The notes: a model not told the origin generated them from the sequence alone. Shown: positions 35,099 through 44,191, numbered from the stretch's first letter. The stretch is DNA of 64,000 nucleotides from JAIQET01 sp035542575 (GCA_035542575.1 DATKLE010000035.1:3794-67793); one strand, 5' to 3'. Program-made: numbers and translations.

Positions 35099-35470
35099 CT
35101 CGCGCTGCACCCAAACCTGATAGGTGAGCACGTGCCCGGCGTGGTCCTTCACCGGTTCCACCTTGGTGATGCTGACCTCTCCCGAGATCGGCTCGATGAT
35201 GCGCAGCAGTTCGGCGCGCACCCCCTCGTCGTCCCGGCTGGAAATCGCCGAGGCCTCCACCTTGTAGATGAAACCTCCCTCGCCGTCGGGCATGACCACT
35301 ACTTCGGTTCGATGCGGATTGTGCTCGACCGGTTTGTCTTTGAAGTTGATCCAGTAGGGCGAAAGAAAGACAAACAGCAGGATCAAGGTGACCATCACGT
35401 CATACTGGATGGTGCCGCGCTCGTACGACCAGAGGATGTAGTCGCGAATTGTGCGCCAGATGGCGTTCAT
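35096..35470 (-). CDS. Single-pass membrane protein of unknown function
   Basis: This 124-residue protein starts MNAIWRTIRDYILWSYERGT, has one membrane helix (about 26-42, VMVTLILLFVFLSPYWI), and continues as a charged beta-rich domain (TEVVVMPDGEGGFIYKVEA) with AELLRIIEPISGEVSI at the end. It precedes the LolA-like gene by 34 bases on the same strand, so they are likely co-transcribed. The ATG at 35470 gives the natural amphipathic start. No family name is known to me. Confidence 0.65.
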   Translation of the reverse strand: MNAIWRTIRDYILWSYERGTIQYDVMVTLILLFVFLSPYWINFKDKPVEHNPHRTEVVVMPDGEGGFIYKVEASAISSRDDEGVRAELLRIIEPISGEVSITKVEPVKDHAGHVLTYQVWVQRE

Positions 35471-35563
35471 TGGCACCGGGGAGGCGCCTGATGCATGCGT
35501 GGCCTCTGCCCTCTCCAAGTCTAGTTTCTGCCTCCTGTCTTGGCAAACGTTGCGGCAGCCATA

Positions 35564-36856
35564 TCAGAACTTCTTGGGGGTGATGCGATCCGTCCCCATG
35601 TAGGGGAGCAGCGCCTCGGGGATCAAGACCGAGCCATCCGCCTGCTGGTAGTTCTCCACGATCGCCACCCAGGTGCGTCCGATGGCCAGGCCGCTGCCGT
35701 TCAGGGTGTGCACAAACTCAGTCTTGTTCTTGCCCTCCGGACGGTAGCGGATATTCGCCCGCCGCGCCTGGAACGATTCGAAATTCGAGCAGGAGGAAAT
35801 CTCCCGGAATAGCTGTTGCCCGGGTAGCCACACCTCCAGGTCGTACGTCTTGGCGGAAGAGAAGCCGATGTCGGCGGTACAGAGCGCCACCACGCGGTAA
35901 TGCAGGCCCAGCCTTTGCAGAACCTCCTCGGCATCGTGGGTGAGCTTCTCCAGTTGGTCGTAGGACTGCTCGGGGCGCACAAACTTGACCAGTTCGACCT
36001 TCTGAAACTGGTGTTGCCGGATGATGCCGCGCACGTCTTTTCCGTACGATCCGGCCTCGCTGCGGAAGCATGCGGTGTAGGCGGTGAGCGACACCGGCAG
36101 GCGGGCAGCGTCGAGCACTTCGTCGCGATACAGATTGGTGACCGGGACCTCCGCCGTCGGAATCAGCCAGAGATCCTTCTCGCCATGCGGCACACGAAAC
36201 GAATCGGCGGCAAACTTGGGAAGCTGCCCGGTGCCATACATGGAGTCGGAATTCACCATGTAAGGCGGAAGGACTTCGGTGTAGCCGTGCTCGCGGGTGT
36301 GCAGGTCGAGCATGAAGTTGGCCAGCGCGCGCTCCAGGCGCGCGCCCAGGTCCCAGTACACGGCAAACCGGGCGCCGGAGAGTTTGGCGGCGCGCTCCAG
36401 GTCGAGCACGCCCAACTGTTCGCCCAGCTCCCAGTGGGGTTTGGGCGTGAAGTCGAACTGGGGCGGCGCGCCCCAGCGGCGCACCTCGACGTTGTCGTCG
36501 GCACTTTTGCCGACGGGAACACTGTCGTGTGGGACGTTGGGAATGCCGGCCAGTATCTCCTGGAGGCGGGCTTCCAGTTCCGCTGCGGCTTTCTCCCGCT
36601 GCGGGATCTGCTCCCGCAGTTCCTTGGTTTCGGCGATCTGGGCGCTCGCGTCCTGCCCGCTTTTCTTGAGCTTGGCGATCTCCTCAGAGGCCCGGTTGCG
36701 GCCGGCCTTCATGGTCTCCGCGTCGGTGATGGCCTGCCGGCGGCGGGTATCCACTTCGCGGAAGTCCTTGAGGACCTCAGCCGGAACCATCCCGCGCTGG
36801 CGCAGCTTTTCCTCGACCACAGACAGGTTGTCACGGACAAAACCGAGATCAAGCAT
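35564..36856 (-). CDS. serS: Seryl-tRNA synthetase
   Basis: This is a class II aminoacyl-tRNA synthetase that charges tRNA-Ser. The 430-residue protein has the coiled-coil tRNA-binding arm (about 25-105) and the three class II motifs: motif 2 FRSEAGSYGKDVRGIIRQHQF (around residue 260, in parts) and motif 3 GSGLAIGRTWVAIVENYQ (around 380). The length is normal. ATG 36856 gives the usual MLDLGFVRDN start; GTG 36895 would add 13 residues. It is a single-copy housekeeping gene. Confidence 0.95.
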   Translation of the reverse strand: MLDLGFVRDNLSVVEEKLRQRGMVPAEVLKDFREVDTRRRQAITDAETMKAGRNRASEEIAKLKKSGQDASAQIAETKELREQIPQREKAAAELEARLQEILAGIPNVPHDSVPVGKSADDNVEVRRWGAPPQFDFTPKPHWELGEQLGVLDLERAAKLSGARFAVYWDLGARLERALANFMLDLHTREHGYTEVLPPYMVNSDSMYGTGQLPKFAADSFRVPHGEKDLWLIPTAEVPVTNLYRDEVLDAARLPVSLTAYTACFRSEAGSYGKDVRGIIRQHQFQKVELVKFVRPEQSYDQLEKLTHDAEEVLQRLGLHYRVVALCTADIGFSSAKTYDLEVWLPGQQLFREISSCSNFESFQARRANIRYRPEGKNKTEFVHTLNGSGLAIGRTWVAIVENYQQADGSVLIPEALLPYMGTDRITPKKF

Positions 36857-36970
36857 GGAAACAATTAATGTACCGAAAACCAGGGGTGATTGCACTTCCG
36901 CAAGCGCACCCCAAGCGGATCAGTCTAACTTGCTTGCATCCCCGGGAAGGTTTTGGTACTCGAATCACCT

Positions 36971-37636
36971 ATGCTCAGGCGAACCCGCCTATGGTTAGCT
37001 CTCCTGCTGGCTGCCGCCTGGCCGGTTGCGGCCCAGACCCCCCAGACCCCGCCCGCAGAAGGGCGGAAAACCAGCAGGCCCTACACCGGTGATCTCTCCA
37101 TCTTCGACTCGCCCGGCAGAGCCGAAAGGCTTCAGATCAACCGGGTCATGGACATTTTGGGCATCACCCGGGGTAAGATTGTCGCCGACATTGGGGCCGG
37201 GTCAGGATGGTTTACCGTGCTAGCCGCGGAGCGGGTGGGCAATACCGGTACCGTCTATGCGGTGGACATCAACCCCGCGGCGATTCGCTATATTGAGCGT
37301 CGAATCAAGACAGAAGACTTTCGTAATGTGAAGACCATCCTGAGTAAGAGCGATAATCCACTTTTGCCCAAGGATGCTGTCGATTCCGTGCTACTGTTGA
37401 AAACCTATCACGAGGTGGAGAAGCCCGTCGCCTTGTTGCGGAATCTCCGGGCATCGCTCAAGCCCGGGGCCCGAATTGGAGTGATTGACCGCAACGGCAA
37501 TGGGGAGGATCATGGCGTAGGCCAGGATGTGGTGATCCGGGAGGCGGCGGAAGCGGGGTACCGCCTGGCAGAGCAATACGACTTTGTGAAGGGCGATGGC
37601 ATGGATTATTTTCTGGTATTCACCGTGAAAGAGTAA
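36971..37636 (+). CDS. Exported SAM-dependent methyltransferase
   Basis: The 221-residue protein has a clear signal peptide (WLALLLAAAWPVAAQT, cleavage about residue 22) and then a class I methyltransferase with motif I VADIGAGSGWFT, motif post-I YAVDIN, and a RIGVIDRNGNGEDHG segment. An exported SAM-dependent enzyme is unexpected because SAM is cytoplasmic. Its start codon is set by the signal peptide. The next gene overlaps its stop by one base. The substrate is unknown. Confidence 0.78.
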   Translation: MLRRTRLWLALLLAAAWPVAAQTPQTPPAEGRKTSRPYTGDLSIFDSPGRAERLQINRVMDILGITRGKIVADIGAGSGWFTVLAAERVGNTGTVYAVDINPAAIRYIERRIKTEDFRNVKTILSKSDNPLLPKDAVDSVLLLKTYHEVEKPVALLRNLRASLKPGARIGVIDRNGNGEDHGVGQDVVIREAAEAGYRLAEQYDFVKGDGMDYFLVFTVKE

Positions 37637-38040
37637 TGATCCGTATGTTCATGCCCCATCCCAATCTCAGCGATGAAGTGAACCGCAACATCGTGCAGTC
37701 GGAGATCGAAGGCGGGGTGTGCCTGGATGACTGCTCGCCTACTACCGTGTTGCAAATCCAGACCCAGCACCATTGCTATACCGCGGTGCTCCTGGGCGGC
37801 AGCCAGGCGTTGCTGTCCGGGCATCCGGAATTCTGCCCCCAGCCGGTGCTGGTCACCATCCATGGCTCGACCTGGGGAGGTTCCATGCTGAAGCAACGCT
37901 TTGTGGGCCGAGGCATGCGCCTGGAATTTCATCATTCCGACTACCGGGCACCGATCGTCACCTCGTCGATTCGCGAAATCCACGAGTGCACACGATCGAG
38001 CAATGAGTCGGTGTCGCGACCTGCCCCTAAGTACGCTTGA
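37636..38040 (+). CDS. Protein of unknown function coupled to the methyltransferase
   Basis: This 134-residue protein starts at an ATG overlapping the TAA of the methyltransferase by one base, so it is translationally coupled. It is Cys/His-rich (VCLDDC, HHCYTAVLLGGSQALLSGHPEFCPQPVLVTI spread over three segments) and has the repeated aromatic pattern of a small beta fold. No family was recognised. Its 3' end overlaps the msrB 3' end on the other strand by 14 bases. Confidence 0.6.
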   Translation: MIRMFMPHPNLSDEVNRNIVQSEIEGGVCLDDCSPTTVLQIQTQHHCYTAVLLGGSQALLSGHPEFCPQPVLVTIHGSTWGGSMLKQRFVGRGMRLEFHHSDYRAPIVTSSIREIHECTRSSNESVSRPAPKYA

Positions 38041-38632
38041 CGAAGCGCAACGAAGCGGAATTCATACAGTAGCGCAGCCCTGTGGGCGGCGGACCGTCGT
38101 CGAACACATGGCCCAGATGCGCGTCGCACAGGGTGCAGGAAACCGCGTCGCGAAGCATGCCGAAGCTCGTGTCTTTTTCCATGCGGACGTTTTCTTTTGC
38201 AATCGGCGCCCAGAAGCTGGGCCAACCCGTGCCCGAGTCGAACTTGGTCTCCGAGCTGAACAGGGCATTGTCGCAGCAGATGCAGCGGTAGAGACCCTTC
38301 TCGTGCAGGTTCCAGTACTTCCCGGAGTAGGCAAGTTCCGTGTCGGCGCGGCGGGTGATGTCAAACGCATTGGCAGACAGCTGCTTGCGCCATTCATCCT
38401 CCGTTTTCACCACCTTGGGAACATGCGCGGTGCGCAACCGCTTGCCATCGTCGGAGAACTGCACGATGGTGACCTCCTGCAGGTTTGTGCTGGAGCTGCT
38501 TGCCTCTACAAAGCGTGGCTTGCGCCGTGCCCACAGAACTAAGCCGCTGAGCGCCGAAGCCGAGGTGACGAGGAAGACGCGGCGCGTCCAATTCACCGGA
38601 GCCGTATTCTGATCCAGATTCGAGTCGGACAT
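38027..38632 (-). CDS. msrB: Peptide-methionine (R)-S-oxide reductase
   Basis: MsrB reduces the R epimer of methionine sulfoxide. The 201-residue protein has a Tat-type N-terminus (TRRVFLVTSASALSG), so it is exported. It then has two zinc CxxC pairs (CICC and CTLC) and FDSGTGWPSFW, with the catalytic Cys in LRYCMNSASLRF at the end. It is co-transcribed with msrA (12 bases apart). Together they would repair oxidised envelope proteins. Confidence 0.92.
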   Translation of the reverse strand: MSDSNLDQNTAPVNWTRRVFLVTSASALSGLVLWARRKPRFVEASSSSTNLQEVTIVQFSDDGKRLRTAHVPKVVKTEDEWRKQLSANAFDITRRADTELAYSGKYWNLHEKGLYRCICCDNALFSSETKFDSGTGWPSFWAPIAKENVRMEKDTSFGMLRDAVSCTLCDAHLGHVFDDGPPPTGLRYCMNSASLRFVKRT

Positions 38633-38644
38633 CGTTCCTCGCTG

Positions 38645-39367
38645 CTACTGCTTGGCCGCGTTGGTCTTGGCGGACGGCGGCGCGACGGCCGCAGCCCAGG
38701 TTCTGGTGTACAGGTCGGGCACAAGGTTTCTGAGGTCATCGAGCTTGGGTGCGTCGTTAAAGGAGATGTAGGGATCGTTGGGATGGCGCTTTGCGTAATT
38801 CTGGTGATGCTCCTCAGCCGCATAAAAGGCCTTCAGCGGAACTACCTGGGTTACGATCGGCTGCCGGTACACTTTCGCGGCGTTGAGTTGCGCGATGTAG
38901 GCCTCGGCAATTTTCTTCTGCTCCTCGCTATTGTAGAAAATCACCGACCGGTACTGCGTTCCCTCGTCCGGCCCTTGCCGATTCAGTTCCGTGGGATCGT
39001 GCGCCACGTAGAAAAATACCCGCAGCAACTGGCCATAGGTGACCTGCGACGGATCGTAGGTAATCTTCACCGACTCCGCGTGCCCGGTGTTGCCGTCGCT
39101 GACCTGATCATAGTGGGCAGTGGCGGCCTCGCCCCCTGAGTATCCCGAGGTTGCGCTGATGACCCCTTTCACATGCTGGAAGACCGCCTGCACCCCCCAA
39201 AAACAGCCGCCCGCAATTACAGCGGTCTGCTCGCCTTTGCCGTTGGCCATCGAAGCGTCTACCGCGGGACTCGGAAACGCAGCATTGCCTGCTTGGCAAG
39301 CGGCGGAGGCAGCCAGGAACATAGAGAGAACTAAGGACGCGCGGAAATTGGATCGGAACATAGCCAT
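38645..39367 (-). CDS. msrA: Peptide-methionine (S)-S-oxide reductase
   Basis: MsrA reduces the S epimer. The 240-residue protein has an N-terminal signal peptide (LVLSMFLAASAACQAG; C24 could be a lipobox Cys, though the -3 residue is Ser) and the catalytic GGCFWG (C55). GYSGG and the DPTELNRQGPDEGTQYRS stretch are typical. It is the first gene of the msrA-msrB operon. Export of both enzymes fits a periplasmic repair system. Confidence 0.92.
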   Translation of the reverse strand: MAMFRSNFRASLVLSMFLAASAACQAGNAAFPSPAVDASMANGKGEQTAVIAGGCFWGVQAVFQHVKGVISATSGYSGGEAATAHYDQVSDGNTGHAESVKITYDPSQVTYGQLLRVFFYVAHDPTELNRQGPDEGTQYRSVIFYNSEEQKKIAEAYIAQLNAAKVYRQPIVTQVVPLKAFYAAEEHHQNYAKRHPNDPYISFNDAPKLDDLRNLVPDLYTRTWAAAVAPPSAKTNAAKQ

Positions 39368-39521
39368 CCCCCAATGACGGACATAATAGTACGCGCGTGC
39401 TCAGGTTTTGGATTGTGGAGAACAGTGCTCGTCAAGATCATGAATTGGCCTGAGTTGGGCCCTCTTCCCGGCGACGCATTCCTTAGCGCCGGGGTCAGCG
39501 GGACCAGGGAGGAAAGTGGCA

Positions 39522-39866
39522 TCAGGCGTCGGGCAGATCGGCGAGAGGCTCCGACCAACCCGGGTCGCGGAGATACTCATCGAAGAAGCGAATCAACATA
39601 GGGGTTTGCGGCCCTACGCCGGCAAACAACAACACCGGAGTGTCAGGCTGGAGGCGCTTTATCTCCCGGCGCACGGAGACGCCATCAGCATCCGGCAAGT
39701 CGTACTCCAGCAAGACCCCATCCACCGCTTGCGATAGCAACAGCGTGATGGCCTGCTGCCCACTCTCGGCAGAGATGACGTCGTAACCGGCCCGCTCGAG
39801 CAGGTTCTGTAACACCTGGCGCGGTCCCCGGCGGTTCTCAACACACAAGACTCTGAGGGAATCCAT
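39522..39866 (-). CDS. Stand-alone receiver protein with atypical active site
   Basis: This 114-residue single CheY-like domain has no output domain. The position of the phosphorylated Asp is E54 (VLLEYDLP), the acidic pocket is E10-N11 instead of DD, and the conserved Lys aligns with D101 (EYLRDP). The protein is therefore unlikely to be phosphorylated conventionally and may be locked in one state. GGAGGAAGAAG precedes ATG 39866. It could be a protein-protein adaptor. The gene is isolated between msrA and a small exported protein. Confidence 0.85.
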   Translation of the reverse strand: MDSLRVLCVENRRGPRQVLQNLLERAGYDVISAESGQQAITLLLSQAVDGVLLEYDLPDADGVSVRREIKRLQPDTPVLLFAGVGPQTPMLIRFFDEYLRDPGWSEPLADLPDA

Positions 39867-39946
39867 CTTCTTCCTCCACAATTTGACGCGGCCGGACGCC
39901 CGACCAGGGCGGCCAGGCGCCGGCCGGAAGCAGGCGGGGCTTGGCC

Positions 39947-40372
39947 TCAGCCCTGGTTCGTTTGCCGGCAGTTCGCCGCTTCGGAGAGCCGGCTGCTGAC
40001 CGGATAGAGCAGTTCGTGCCCGGTGGTGTCACCCGGGTAGAACCAGTCCTTGAGCCGCTCGGGATCATTGGCGAACGTCTTTGACAGATCGAGTTCGCTT
40101 CGGGAGATTTTGTGGCTACGATCGATTGGAATAGTCTCGAAGTAGCCGTAAAACCGGGTTCCGCGGGCATTCCACAAACCGGCGACGGGGCTGCCGCTGG
40201 CGCTGAGTTTGATCTCGTACCTGCCCGCTGCCAACACTCTGCCCGGCACTTCGATGGGGCCGTTGGTGGTGAACTTTACTGCCTGGTTATCCTCGTCTGC
40301 TCTGGCGCGCGGCACAAGTAATGCGCCGAGCAACAAGCAGGCAAACATCACTGCCCATACCTTGTGATTCAT
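39947..40372 (-). CDS. Small exported protein of unknown function
   Basis: This 141-residue protein has a signal peptide (WAVMFACLLLGALLVPRARA) and a mature beta-rich part with TTNGPIEVPGRVLAAGRYEIKL (in two pieces), a pattern of small beta-sandwich proteins in which PIEVPG-x-VL-x-AG-x-Y is repeated across Acidobacteriota. The function is unknown. The ATG at 40372 starts the signal peptide. It is downstream of the next gene on the same strand, by about 150 bases. Confidence 0.6.
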   Translation of the reverse strand: MNHKVWAVMFACLLLGALLVPRARADEDNQAVKFTTNGPIEVPGRVLAAGRYEIKLSASGSPVAGLWNARGTRFYGYFETIPIDRSHKISRSELDLSKTFANDPERLKDWFYPGDTTGHELLYPVSSRLSEAANCRQTNQG

Positions 40373-40530
40373 GATGACGACTCCCTTCAATGCGTCCGCC
40401 TGGAACGGACCATCTCTGTGCTGGAAGCAGGACTGGTTTGGTGTGCCGACTGCTGCCAGCGTCGCAGTTTCGGGAGATCCGGCCCACGCGGAGCGTGGAG
40501 GTGGTTCTCCCGCTGCTGTGCGGCGGCGGA

Positions 40531-40830
40531 CTAGGTCAGAGGCGGAGCGCGCTCATGATCGGTAGGTTCTTGCAGTCTCGCCGGGCCGGAACTCTGTGCC
40601 ACAAACACAAAGGTGCCGACCACAGCCGGGGCGGCGAGAAGCAACACGCCGGTTCGGAGGAGGGCGTCGGGCACATCCGGCGAAGTGGTGGTGGCGAGGA
40701 GTACGTTGGGGCCAGCGTTGGCTACCAGATGGTGGGATTGCGCGACTCGAAGCCCCGTCGTCTCGGTCTCGAAGGCGAACAACGTCAGCACGCAGGCGAT
40801 GCTCACGACCTGGGCCAGCGTTCTTCGCAT
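40531..40830 (-). CDS. Small hydrophobic protein of unknown function
   Basis: This 99-residue frame has two hydrophobic stretches (VVSIACVLTLFAF and TGVLLLAAPAVVGTFVFVAQ) and a GGAAGTTCC sequence before the ATG. No family is recognised. Overlapping frames on both strands (40390-40857 and 40553-40930) are less convincing because they lack membrane character. The call is tentative. Confidence 0.4.
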   Translation of the reverse strand: MRRTLAQVVSIACVLTLFAFETETTGLRVAQSHHLVANAGPNVLLATTTSPDVPDALLRTGVLLLAAPAVVGTFVFVAQSSGPARLQEPTDHERAPPLT

Positions 40831-40987
40831 GGAACTTCCGCTCGCTTGGTTGGATGAGAGGGCCGGTGCCGGGGTTGCTAGCGCGGCTCACCGCTCCGGG
40901 AGCGGGCGCGACCGACGGTTGCGCTGGCATTGCCGGTTTCAGTAGGCTAATGCTTCGCCGTCATCGGGTTTGGCAGAGGAGGGCTTC

Positions 40988-41473
40988 ATGAAGGGGAGTG
41001 CGAAGGTTATCAAAGAACTCAACGCGGCGCTGAGCTCGGAGCTGAGCGCCATCGTGCAGTACATGGTGCAGTCGGAGATGCACAACAACTGGGGTTATGA
41101 AGGGCTGGGTGCCGTGACCAAGAAGCGGGCGATTGAGGAGATGCGCCACGCCGAAGGCCTGATCGAGCGCATCATCTTTCTGGATGCCACACCAGAGGTG
41201 GAAGTGGGGCTCAAGCCGCGGATCGGCAAAGATGTAAGAGCGCACCTCGAAACCGACCTGGCAGACGAACTGGACGCGATCAAGCAGTACAACGCCGCCG
41301 TGGCACTGTGCGTGAAGGAGGGCGACAACGGCACCCGCGAACTGTTTGAGGGAATGATTGAGGACGAAGAGAGGCACTCGCTTTATCTGGAGAGCCAGTT
41401 GCAGGCCATTCGCGACACCGGCATCGAAAACTATCTGGCCACCCAGATGGAGGCAAAAGGGGAAGGCAAATAG
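40988..41473 (+). CDS. bfr: Bacterioferritin
   Basis: This is a 24-subunit iron-storage protein that oxidises and mineralises iron. The 161-residue protein keeps the di-iron site (E18, E51, H54, E94, E127, H130) and the haem-binding M52, at the same numbers as E. coli Bfr. MKGSAKVIKELNAAL is the usual start, preceded by GGAGGGCTTC; the in-frame upstream start at 40970 adds 6 residues. It sits 1.5 kb from msrA/msrB, so oxidative-stress functions are close, though not co-transcribed. The stop is followed by about 90 non-coding bases. Confidence 0.95.
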   Translation: MKGSAKVIKELNAALSSELSAIVQYMVQSEMHNNWGYEGLGAVTKKRAIEEMRHAEGLIERIIFLDATPEVEVGLKPRIGKDVRAHLETDLADELDAIKQYNAAVALCVKEGDNGTRELFEGMIEDEERHSLYLESQLQAIRDTGIENYLATQMEAKGEGK

Positions 41474-41562
41474 GGTACCGGAGGGCGGGGGACCCATCGA
41501 CACAGACTGCCTGGGTGGTGCGGAACGGTATCCCAGAGCAAGCGCGCGGTGGTGCGTTGATT

Positions 41563-42228
41563 CTAGTGCGCGGCGGGCAACAGATATGGAACTTGATCTG
41601 CGTCCGGAAGCTGCGCTTCGGCCCAGAGGCGAGCGGGCTGCAGGACGCCTTTGGTAGTTACTCGGCTGACCTTGGCGATCTCACGGGCAATTTTGAGCAC
41701 TTCCTCGCGGGTGCAGGGGAGATCGTCGCTACACATCACGGAACTGAGCGACAAGGCAAGGTGAAGCGCGTCTTCCTGGCGGTCGAAATAGAGCACCACC
41801 TCACTGGGCACGGCAGGAGGCAGCGCGATTTCGACATCTGACCGCGGTCTCGGATCCAATGCCAGCGGTTCTTCCCTCGACACTATTCTGCCCAGGAGGC
41901 GCTGCAGATCGGCGTCCAGCATGTGGCGGTCGTGGTCTGGCAGTTCGGTAAAGCGGAAGGGTTGGAGGCACCCCTGTGTGGCCCACATGGGGAAGATGGT
42001 TTGAGCCCGAGCGCGCACCGTGGTGGAGCCGAGGTGGAACATGATCTCGATCGCGACCTGCTCCTCCAAAGGTTCCGGCAGGTGCAAGAGTCCGCCGGTG
42101 ATGGACAGCTGATGCAAGCGGGCTTGCACCTGACGGCAATTCTCCAGCCGGAGCAAGGCCAGCACTGAGCCGGCCAGCTTAACCCGCGGGGCGCGGGGTC
42201 GGGAATACAGTTGGGGGGAAAGGGCCAT
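41563..42228 (-). CDS. PilZ-domain protein (second copy)
   Basis: The 221-residue protein has an N-terminal PilZ domain: basic SRPRAPRVKLAGSV arm and LSITGGLLHLPEPL loop (about residues 10-45). The C-terminal half has EEVLKIAREIAKVSRVT and no recognised domain. It may bind c-di-GMP, although the first Arg of the RxxxR motif is not clear. The start is uncertain: ATG 42228 lacks a good Shine-Dalgarno, and 42342 and 42369 are upstream alternatives. It is divergent from the 42427 membrane protein. Confidence 0.62.
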   Translation of the reverse strand: MALSPQLYSRPRAPRVKLAGSVLALLRLENCRQVQARLHQLSITGGLLHLPEPLEEQVAIEIMFHLGSTTVRARAQTIFPMWATQGCLQPFRFTELPDHDRHMLDADLQRLLGRIVSREEPLALDPRPRSDVEIALPPAVPSEVVLYFDRQEDALHLALSLSSVMCSDDLPCTREEVLKIAREIAKVSRVTTKGVLQPARLWAEAQLPDADQVPYLLPAAH

Positions 42229-42426
42229 CTCGAATACGACTATGCCACGCGGTAACCTGCGGCCGAAAATTACCAAGGAACCGGTAACTGGAGTCCGGAA
42301 GGCGGTGTCCCCGGTCGAGATTGATAATGGCCGATGGGACATGTCCGAGTGAGGCATAGGTAGTGGCACATTGATGCCGGTCCGCTAAATGCCATAATCT
42401 TCTGGCCGTTGCAATGTGGGAAAGAT

Positions 42427-42987
42427 ATGGGCAACCGCACACCCATCTGCATGGCCCTTGCCGGCAACTGCGCACTGGCGGCTGCCGTGTATGCCCTTTT
42501 CGGATGGAATGTAGCAGGAGCCCATGCGGCCGCGCGTTACACGGCGCGCTTTTCCCTGATCTGGTTCACGGTAGGATTTGCCGCGCCCGGGCTGAGACGC
42601 ATCGTGCGCAGCTTACCTGACGAAACCAGACTGGTCCAATCCTTCTTCGCTGCCCACCTGGTGCACTTCGCCACCGTCGGCTTGCTGCTCGCGATGTTCG
42701 AGCGCGGGCGTGTGGTGCAGAACCCGATTGCGGTGGGCGCAACCGTGCTCATCGGTGCGAGCGCAGTGATCGCTACCGGCCTTACGGCCATGCCACGAGC
42801 TTCCCGCCTCTACGTCGGCATCCACGGCGTCGCGCTCTACACCGTGTTCCTCATCTTCTTCATTGCTTACGCAAGGCACCCGATCAAGCCGATGAGGCTG
42901 CTGGCGGTGGCTCTGGGAATTGCCTTGCTGCTCCGCCTGACCAGCCACCTGACCCTGTATTCCGCCCGGGCCGGGACTGCCTCCTAG
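42427..42987 (+). CDS. Integral membrane protein of unknown function
   Basis: The 186-residue protein has about five to six membrane helices, with His residues in two of them (AAHLVHFATVG and GIHGVALYT), which might ligate haem as in ferric-reductase-like proteins. That is speculative. ATG 42427 is chosen; TTG 42409 is upstream. It precedes the kynureninase-like gene by 28 bases on the same strand. Confidence 0.6.
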   Translation: MGNRTPICMALAGNCALAAAVYALFGWNVAGAHAAARYTARFSLIWFTVGFAAPGLRRIVRSLPDETRLVQSFFAAHLVHFATVGLLLAMFERGRVVQNPIAVGATVLIGASAVIATGLTAMPRASRLYVGIHGVALYTVFLIFFIAYARHPIKPMRLLAVALGIALLLRLTSHLTLYSARAGTAS

Positions 42988-43015
42988 GCGGGCTTTGAAG
43001 GTGCGTCGCAGTACA

Positions 43016-44191
43016 ATGTTGCACATGACCGACGATCTGCTCCGCTACCGTTCCCAGTTCCCCATCCTCGAGCGAACTACGTATCTGATCAGCAACTCGC
43101 TGGGCGCGATGCCCCGCGGCGTGTACGACGCCTTGAAGGGCTACGCCGATACGTGGGCGACGCGCGGCATACGGGCTTGGGAGGAGCGCTGGTGGATGCT
43201 GGCCGTCGAGGTCGGTGATCAGATTGGCGCGCTGATGAAGGCGCCTCAAGGTTCGGTCTCCACCCACCAGAATGTGACCACCTGCCAGCAGGTGGTGGCG
43301 TCGTGCTTCGATCTCTCCGGCAAGCGCAACAAAGTCGTGTACAGCGACATGAATTTCCCGTCCGTCATGTATTTCTGGCAGGCGCAGCAAGCCAACGGGG
43401 CGCGCGTCCACATGGTGAAGACCGAGGATGGGATCACTGTGCCCACCGAGCGGTTGCTCGACGCAATTGACGAGCAGACGCTGCTGGTGCCCATCTCACA
43501 CGTGATTTTCCGCAGCGCCTACATCAACGACGCCAAAGCGATCATCGAGAAGGCCCACAAGGTTGGGGCGCACGTGGTGCTGGACACGTTTCAGTCCTTG
43601 GGCACGGTGCCGGTGGACGTGACCGCACTGAACACGGATTTCGCCTGCGGCGGAGTGCTGAAGTGGCTGTGCGGCGGGCCGGGCGTGGCCTACTTGTATG
43701 TGCGTCCCGACCTGGGGAAGAAGCTGCAACCCAAGTTTACCGGCTGGTTTGCACACCAGAATCCATTCGGATTCGAAGTGGGCCCGATCCGTTACACCGA
43801 TCCCCCGTTCCGCTTCATGAACGGCACCTCGCATATCCCGGCGCTGGAGGCGGCCGGGCCCGGCCTCAAGATCATCACTGAAGTTGGCGTAGAAAGAATT
43901 CGCGAGAAGTCGAAGCGGCAGACCACGAAGCTGATTGCCCTAGCGGAGAAGCACGGCTGGCGCGTCAATACGCCCCGCGACCCGGAGAAACGTGGAGGCA
44001 CTGTCTCGATTGACATGCCCGATGCGCCGGAGGTCTGCCGTGAGCTTCTCGCCCGCGACATCCTTGTGGACTATCGCCCCAAGGCCGGGGTCCGCATGTC
44101 GCCGCATTTCTACAACACGGACGAAGAGTTGGAGACGGCCATCACGGCAGTGGAAGAAATCCTGAAGGAGCGCGCCGTCGCAACGCGCTAG
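43016..44191 (+). CDS. Kynureninase-like class V aminotransferase-fold enzyme
   Basis: The 391-residue PLP enzyme has NSLGAMP at the N-terminus, YSDMNFPSVMYFW and a Schiff-base Lys in GGVLKWLCGGPGVAYLYV, which resembles the kynureninase loop with GGPG, and TGWFAHQNPFGFE downstream. Kynureninase cleaves kynurenine to anthranilate and alanine. The identity is not settled, because cysteine desulfurase-like relatives share much of this pattern. ATG 43016 is used; 43025 and TTG 42995 are alternatives. No other kynurenine-pathway gene is nearby, though a tryptophanase lies at 17952. Confidence 0.68.
   Translation: MLHMTDDLLRYRSQFPILERTTYLISNSLGAMPRGVYDALKGYADTWATRGIRAWEERWWMLAVEVGDQIGALMKAPQGSVSTHQNVTTCQQVVASCFDLSGKRNKVVYSDMNFPSVMYFWQAQQANGARVHMVKTEDGITVPTERLLDAIDEQTLLVPISHVIFRSAYINDAKAIIEKAHKVGAHVVLDTFQSLGTVPVDVTALNTDFACGGVLKWLCGGPGVAYLYVRPDLGKKLQPKFTGWFAHQNPFGFEVGPIRYTDPPFRFMNGTSHIPALEAAGPGLKIITEVGVERIREKSKRQTTKLIALAEKHGWRVNTPRDPEKRGGTVSIDMPDAPEVCRELLARDILVDYRPKAGVRMSPHFYNTDEELETAITAVEEILKERAVATR

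Noticed and set aside
37901..38542. 213-codon plus-strand frame over msrB
   Set aside because: It is antisense to msrB, which has intact catalytic and zinc Cys residues.
40390..40930. Plus-strand 155-codon and minus-strand 125-codon frames
   Set aside because: They overlap the more plausible small membrane protein at 40531-40830 and have no features of their own. The locus remains weak.
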